Of a stretch of DNA of 64,000 bases, positions 58,535 through 64,000 are shown one piece after another; within the stretch, counting starts at the first letter, position 1; every line of letters starts with the position of its first letter. The position numbers and the translations under genes were made by a program. A model generated the notes under the pieces. That model searched no databases and was not told the origin of the DNA. It saw nothing but the letters and a program-made list of their open reading frames with translations. The DNA is from Saururus chinensis (lineage: Eukaryota > Streptophyta > Magnoliopsida > Piperales > Saururaceae), in assembly GCA_035235625.1 (NCBI GenBank), contig CP141147.1, positions 15,427,001 through 15,491,000 of the forward strand, read 5' to 3'.

Positions 58535-60650
58535 CACTACAACAAAAAGGACTATTAAAGATACAACCCAAAACATCGCTAAAAACTAGTATTTGCGACG
58601 CATATAAAAGCATTGCAAAATTTATATCTATTAGCGATGGTTTTTATAAAGTGTCACTAATAGTTCAACTAGTAGCGAGACTTTTATAAAAATGTCTCTA
58701 AAACTAATACTATTTGCGACTCTTTTAAACAAGTGTCGTGAATAGTTATGAATTTTTTAAAAATTTAGAACTATTTGCGACACTTTTTGAAAAACATCGC
58801 AAATAGTATTAATAGTAGCAACGCTTTTATCAAAGCATTGCAAATAAAATAAAGTAATTTTTTTTTAAAATAAATTAAGAATATTAATGATGATTTTTTC
58901 AAAAATGTCGCTAATATTACTACTATTAGTGATACTTATAAAACAATTTCTCTAATAGTTTTATTATTTTAATATTTATTACTTAAATATAATAATATAT
59001 AATAAATAAATATAATTTTTTTAAAAACTTTGGAAATATAATCTATTTTATTTAATATTTAATATTTATATATAATAAATAAATAAGAAAAAATAAATAA
59101 AATTCCTCTACTTTATCCTCATTCCTTCTCAAAGCTAGGGCTCACATTTATGCTCATAAGAGAGAGGAGTGAAGAGAGAAGAGAAAGAAAAGTGAGAAAG
59201 ATCATGAGAGAGAAGAGGGAGAGGGAGGGAGAGAGTGAAGAGAGAGAGAGTACTGAATAGAGAGAAAGACAAGAAGGAGAGTGCAGAGAGTGATCTAGAG
59301 AAGAGAGGGTGTAGAGAGAAGAGGGAGTGAGAGTAGATAGAGAGAGACGAGAGGAGAGAGAGAAATATGGTAGAGAGAGTGTGAGATGAGAGAGGGAAAG
59401 AAAGAGAAGATAGAGAGAGAAAGAGGGGAGAGAGAGGAGAGGATGAGATAGGAGAGAGAGGATAGAGAGAGGATAGAGTGAGGAGAGAGAGAGAAGAGAA
59501 GAGAGAGAAAGAAAGAAGAGAGAGAGAGGAGAGGGGGAAGAGAGGAGAGATAGAGGGGGGAGAAATTAATTTAGATTTTTTTGAGAATTTTTTTATTATA
59601 TATTATATTTTAAAATTAATAAAAAAAGTTAAAATAAAATATAGTAGTGATATTAAGAAATTGTGTTGCCAGTATCCTAGGTAGTAGCGACACACACACA
59701 TATGCATCGCTAATATATTTTATTTTAATTTTTTGATTGATTGTAAAATATAATATATAATAAAAGAGATAGAGGGAGAGAAAGAGAAAGAGAAGAGAGA
59801 GGGGGAGAGAGAGAAAGAGAAAGAGAAGAGAGAGGGAGACAGAGAGACAGAGAAGAGAGAGGGAGAGAGGAGAGGGAAAGAGAAGAGAAGGAGAGAGGAG
59901 AGAGAAAGAAAGAAGAGAGAGAAAAGAGGATGAGAGAGGAGAGAGGAGAGAGAATGAGAGAGGGGATAAGAGAGAGAGAGGAGACATAGAGGGGAGAAAT
60001 TAATTTAGATTTGTTTGGATTTTTTATTATATTATTATATTTTAAAATGAATAAAAAATTTAAATGAAATATTCATTAGTGACGCTTAAGAAATTGTATC
60101 GTTAGTACCCTAGGTACTCGTGTCGATAATATATTTTATTTTAATTTTATTTATTGATTTTAAAATATAATATATAATAAAAGTGAAAGGATAGAAAGGG
60201 TAGAGAGAGAGTAAAGAGAAAGAGAGGAAAGAGAGAGAGAGAGAGGGTAGAGAGAAGAGAGGATGAAAGAGGAGAGAGAGAGAGAGTGAGAGATTGTGAA
60301 GAGAGAGAGGGTATAGAAGAGAGTGAAGAGAGAGAAAGAGAGAGAGGGAGAGGGAGAGGGAGAGGGAGAGGGAAGAGAGGATGAGAGAGGAGGGAGTGAA
60401 GAGAGAGAGAATGAGTGAAGAGAGAGGTAAGAGAGAGAGAGTGGAAGAGAGGGAGAGAGAAGAGCAAGGGAAGAGAGAGATGGAATAAAGAGAGAGAGGG
60501 TAGAGAGAGAGTGAAGAGAGAAAGAAAGAGAGGAGAGTAAGAGAGAGGGTAGAGAGAGTGAAGAGAGAGAGAAGAGAGAGGAGAGAGGGAAGAGAGGATG
60601 AGAGAGAGTGAGAGAGGAAAGAGATAAGAGAGGATGAGAGAGGGAGGCCC
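58535..60650. mobile_element. CACTA (En/Spm) end with subterminal repeats and polypurine modules
   Basis: Begins CACTACAACAAAAAGGAC at 58535, the classical CACTA terminus. Up to about 58930 there are many opposed GCGAC/GTCGC-type subterminal motifs (TTTGCGACGC, TAGCGACACTTTT, GTCGCAAATA forms). The right-hand CACTA end (GTAGTG) is not found in the window. From 59150 the element consists of long GA-rich tracts alternating with AT-rich segments that again carry GTAGCGACACACAC and ATTAGTGACGCTTAAG motifs. No transposase gene is seen, so it is non-autonomous or deleted. Confidence 0.8.
59155..60645. repeat. About 430-bp modules with long (GA)-rich polypurine tracts
   Basis: Polypurine tracts at about 59157-59565, 59765-59998 and 60182-60645. 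The linkers repeat: AATTAATTTAGATTT occurs at 59564 and 59998, and AAAATATAATATATAATAAAA at 59743 and 60161, about 420-435 bp apart. The Ser/Leu-rich ORFs on the minus strand (up to 199 residues) are translations of CT repeats and not genes. Confidence 0.9.
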
Positions 60651-60778
60651 CGAACCAGCTAACTTCCATCCAAGCAAGACTGCCCTTGTCCCCTTCCTTT
60701 CTTTAGCCAGGCCAAAGGATCGATTAGCCTTCAATATTTTACACAAGGTTGTCCGAAAACATCACTAAACAATCAGCT
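60651..60778. other. Unassigned junction sequence
   Basis: A short complex stretch (CCCCGAACCAGCTAACTTCC...) between the polypurine modules and the copia LTR. Confidence 0.4.
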
Positions 60779-62060
60779 GTTGGATTAATTGACTGGTCAA
60801 TGAATTGTAATAACATAAGTTTCCTTATGCCATGTATTGACCTATTTACGTGATCATAACAATATCATTGATGTGTAATTTAGAGTTAGTTTAAGTCTGA
60901 AGATTTATTTCTAAAGATGGATTGAAAGGAATACTAAAATCCATGTTTTGTTAGGTAAAAACATGCATACATCACATTCACAAACTTTAGGGTAAAACAG
61001 ACTTTAGGTTAAATAATGGTGAGAATTGAAGGTTTTTATATTAAAAAAATAAAAAATCTGCTCAAAGTGATTGATTGCCTTTGTAGATAGATTGATCGGT
61101 TATAAACTGTAGCAAAATCTCCAGAATATGGAAGATCGATTGATCACTTCTGTAAATGATTTATCAGCACTTGAAAAACCCATTGTTAAATGAAGCCGAG
61201 AGTTTATCAAACGATCGCATGGTCAATAGATCGATCGAGGGAAGAGTCATTGCTCTAAAGGAACAGGGACCGATTAATCGCCCGATGGAATGATCGATTA
61301 ATGGAGCACATAGTTGCCTAGTTTAAGTTTCTTTAGTTTATTTATATTCTTAGTTGGACTTATATTTCTTGTGAGACTTGGGAGTCTATAAAAAGGGTTT
61401 GGAATGTGGTCAAAATGTGAGACAAGGCTTACAAAATTAGAGAGCTTGTGTGGAGTTGCTCTAATGGAGTTTTGAGAGAATTAGTCTTATAGAGTAAGAA
61501 AGTGTCTACCTTAATCTAAAGAGTGATTAGAGGTGAGATGAGTGGAGATAAATACATGTGAGGCATAGTGTTTGATGAATATTGTTGTTGAGAAGATCAA
61601 GGAGAATAGAAGATTCATTGCAAAGAAGGAGATGAAAGATCAACTTTGATTGAAGAGCACAAAGAGGATAAATTGAACTAGTGCCAGTAAATAACGAAGG
61701 AGTAGTTGATTTAGAATTCAAGAGTGGTGTGAAGAACCAAATCTTTGAACAAAAAAGGAGTCTTTATTCTTTGCAATCGGTAATTATATAATATCAAGTT
61801 TATATAATGCATAGTTGATATGGAAAGAGTGTCTCATGGTTTTCCCATAGTTGTGTTTCCATGTAAATTTTATTTTTGTGTTGCCTCGTGATTTGATTGC
61901 GAAATTATCATTAGAATACATTGCAATTAGGCATTTCGAATTGAGAAAAAATCACTTATTATTTTGTTTAAAAAGGAGGAAGATAAATCTTGTAACTTAA
62001 TTGTGAGTTAGGCACTTTATTTTTCTCGGTTTGTCTATGTCATGCACATAGTTCACAAAC
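60779..62060 (+). mobile_element. Copia 5' LTR of the right-hand element (approximate)
   Basis: A TGTTGGATTAATTG start is plausible at 60779. The block contains GATCGATTGATC-like clusters (61130-61300), a TATA and leader at about 61385-61440, and a TTCCATGTAAATTT U5 landmark near 61857, similar in plan to the other copia LTRs. It ends before the primer-binding site near 62065. Confidence 0.6.
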
Positions 62061-62061
62061 T

Positions 62062-62080
62062 AACAAGTGATAGCTGAGGT
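62062..62080 (+). other. Copia primer-binding site
   Basis: AACAAGTGATAGCTGAGGT compares with the usual AACAAGTGGTATCAGAGCC; three central bases differ. Confidence 0.6.
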
Positions 62081-62089
62081 TATCTGAAT

Positions 62090-64000
62090 ATTTTTTAGAA
62101 TATTCTAGTATTTTTGAAAGATGGATTGTTATTTTGGTTGCCATGGAATAAAAACACACATGCATAGTTGTCTTTATTTGTTTGAAATTTTGTTGTGGGT
62201 AGGAATAATCATGTTTTTGATGAATTGAAGATGCTTAGAGCAAATTTTGTGCTATTTAATATGTAAATTCTCAACTTGTGCATGACAAATAGTTGTGTGA
62301 TAAAAAATCTTGAATTGATTAAGAAAATTTTAAAATTGGAAGAAGAATTGAAAGCTTCTAATTAAATATGAAAATAGTTTGTTAAAGTTAAGGAATAACA
62401 TGATAAAATTTTCTTGTTTGGACAATTTAGAAGTGATAAAAGTGATTTATAGTATGTGGGACATAAGCACACAAACTCCCTAGGAAGCACTAAATTTGTT
62501 AAGACTAGAAAATTGATTTACTAAGAGACTCTTATAAGTTTTCTCATAATGGTTATCACAAAAAGAAACAATAGTTTAATGCAAAAACAGTTGGGAATGC
62601 AAAACATGATAAGAAAGTGAATGATCTTCAAGAGCTTGTGAAAACAAACCGATTTGGGTAAAGAAAGAGGATGTTAAATATCATGTAGTATACACTGGCA
62701 TGAAAACTCATTATTCTAATATGTGGTACCTAGATAGTAGATGTTCAAAGTACATGACAAATGACAAATCTAAGTTTACTAATTTGGTAGAGAACTATGA
62801 TGGAAAATTTATATTCAAATTTGAAAGTACCATAAAAATACATGGAATATTCACATTAAATGTTTTTGGATTGCCTGATTTTGATAATGACTTGTATGTT
62901 AGTTGTTTGAAAGCTAATCTATCAAACATTAGTTAAATTTGTGATTCTAGATTTGCTGTAAAATTTACAAAGAAGGTATGCTATAACATTGATAACTCTG
63001 GATTGACTTGTGTGAAAGTTTTGAGAGTTCATGATAATTGCTATTTTCTTGAGCCTATTTATTTTACAAACTTGTCATCAATATTACTTACTTGTGACAT
63101 CAAAGATTAGGCATGTAAATTTTAGAGATTTGACAAAAATAGCAAAGGATAGGAAAATTAGAGGTGAACCTATTTTGAAAACTACTAAAAACTTTGTATG
63201 TTGTGTTTGTGAGAAGGGTAAATAGTCAAAATCCAATTATAAAAAACTAAAACACATGAGAATTGAGAGACCATTAAAATTGATACACATAGATCTTATG
63301 AGACCAATGCAAATAACTAGTTTAGGTGGTAAAAAGTACATCTTGATGATGGTGGATGACCTATCTAATTTTACTTGGGTATATTTTATTAGAGAAAAAT
63401 TGGATGCTTTTGAAGCATTCAAAATAATTGCCTTTATTATTCAAATTAAAAGTGGCCTAAATATCAAGACCATTAGAGTGACAGAGATGGTAAATTTACA
63501 AACTATAGATTTAAAGAGTTTTGTTTAAAAAATGGGATTCACCATGAATTCTCAACCACTAAAACCCCCCAACAAAATGAAGTAGAAGAGAAAGAACAGG
63601 ATTATTCAGGAAATGAATAGGGTAATGATTAATGAGAAAAATTTAGCGAAGCACTTTTGGGTAGAAGCGGTGAACACTACTACTTACACCCTTAATAGAG
63701 TTTATTTAAGGCCTGGTACAGTCTAAACACCTTTTGAGTTGTGGAAAGGTAAAAAACCCATTGTCAGACACTTTAGAGCCTTTGGAAGCCCTTGTCACAT
63801 ATTGAGAGATGGGAAGCCTTACAAAAATTTGATAGTAAGTGATGATGAAATTTTCCTTAGATATTCTTTGACAAGTAGGGCACACTAGGTTTTTAATAAA
63901 AGAACTCAAACTAAAGTGAAGTCTTATAATGTGATAGTCAATGATACACAAATCTTTGAAAATCAAAATATTCACAATGAGTAAGGAAATTTAAATGAGT
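62090..64000 (+). pseudogene. Ty1/copia gag-protease-integrase, broken, runs off the window
   Basis: After a mostly unreadable gag, 62700-62936 gives the protease (WYLDSRCSKYMTNDKSKF; the catalytic DSG is DSR). 63100-63230 is the GAG-pre-integrase zinc region (HVNFRDLTKIAK, CCVCEKGK; the first His is lost). 63256-63700 is the integrase core: HIDLMRP with the first Asp, YILMMVDDLSNFTWVYF, a mutated second Asp region (IRVTEM instead of RSDHG), and TKTPQQNEVEEKE with the Glu. 63640-63975 continues with HFWVEAV and FELWKGKKP into the integrase C-terminal part. Several stops interrupt it. RT would follow beyond the window. Confidence 0.88.

Noticed and set aside
60147..60746. Minus-strand ORFs of 199 and 169 residues rich in Ser and Leu
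   Set aside because: They are translations of CT-rich repeats on three frames; no protein-like composition.

Overview
This window is nuclear DNA from a flowering plant. The evidence is GT-AG introns, a nuclear gene for a thylakoid-lumen photosystem II peptide with a chloroplast transit peptide, a plant calmodulin/CML gene, a plant-mobile-domain (MAIL/PMD-like) gene, and a dense mix of Ty1/copia, Ty3/gypsy, MULE, CACTA and MITE sequence. I cannot name the species. Only three host genes look usable: a four-exon calmodulin-like gene (22484-23557, +), an intronless psbT-nuclear gene (42401-42718, -) and an acidic Glu/Ser-rich protein gene of unknown function (51207 to about 53.6 kb, -). Three further host-gene relics are broken: a degenerate duplicate of the calmodulin gene (about 5.6-7.1 kb), an MCTP/QUIRKY-type C2-domain fragment (21064-21564, -) and a 40S ribosomal protein S2 C-terminal fragment (about 41.19-41.33 kb, +).

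Layout. 0-5 kb: a gypsy RT fragment, LTR debris with a 51-bp tandem repeat, then a minus-strand copia gag with its primer-binding site and LTR. 5.6-11 kb: calmodulin pseudogene holding a 224-bp fold-back MITE, a gypsy integrase relic, and a 1.9-kb solo LTR with a perfect 5-bp target duplication inserted in another LTR. 11-19.5 kb: a head-to-head inverted pair of LTR-like repeats, long AT microsatellites, and chromovirus remains. 19.5-25.5 kb: an ORF with a 14-residue repeat, the C2-domain relic, the intact calmodulin-like gene, and two small MULE-type MITEs behind it.

25560-32680 is the best-preserved unit: a complete 7.1-kb MULE with about 320-bp terminal inverted repeats and a perfect 9-bp target-site duplication (AAATACATA). 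It carries two genes on the minus strand, a three-exon mudrA-type transposase (PB1-like N-terminus, MuDR DNA-binding domain, MULE transposase domain, SWIM finger, CCHC knuckle) and, only 97 bp downstream, a six-exon plant-mobile-domain gene. Each is damaged by one lesion: a 1-nt frameshift in the transposase and a CAG-to-TAG change at the last codon of PMD exon 4. The TIRs are built from nested perfect palindromes.

33.5-41 kb: another copy of the inverted-repeat family, a copia LTR split by a chromovirus remnant, a minus-strand gypsy LTR, a Stowaway-like MITE and the RPS2 fragment. 42.4-43.6 kb: psbTn and a near-perfect 56-bp-arm hairpin. 43.9-50.8 kb: a non-autonomous copia derivative (gag, no visible pol, a degenerate 'putative plant transposon protein' ORF, a G19 tract and a 3' LTR). 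51.2-53.6 kb: the acidic protein gene. 54-58.5 kb: unassigned sequence, LTR sequence related to 7.96-8.23 kb, and a mudrA DNA-binding-domain scrap. 58.5-60.65 kb: a CACTA end followed by about 430-bp modules of long polypurine (GA) tracts. 60.8-64 kb: a copia element running out of the window.

Structures were read by eye. Exon joints and TSDs were checked base by base; LTR outer limits marked 'about' are estimates.
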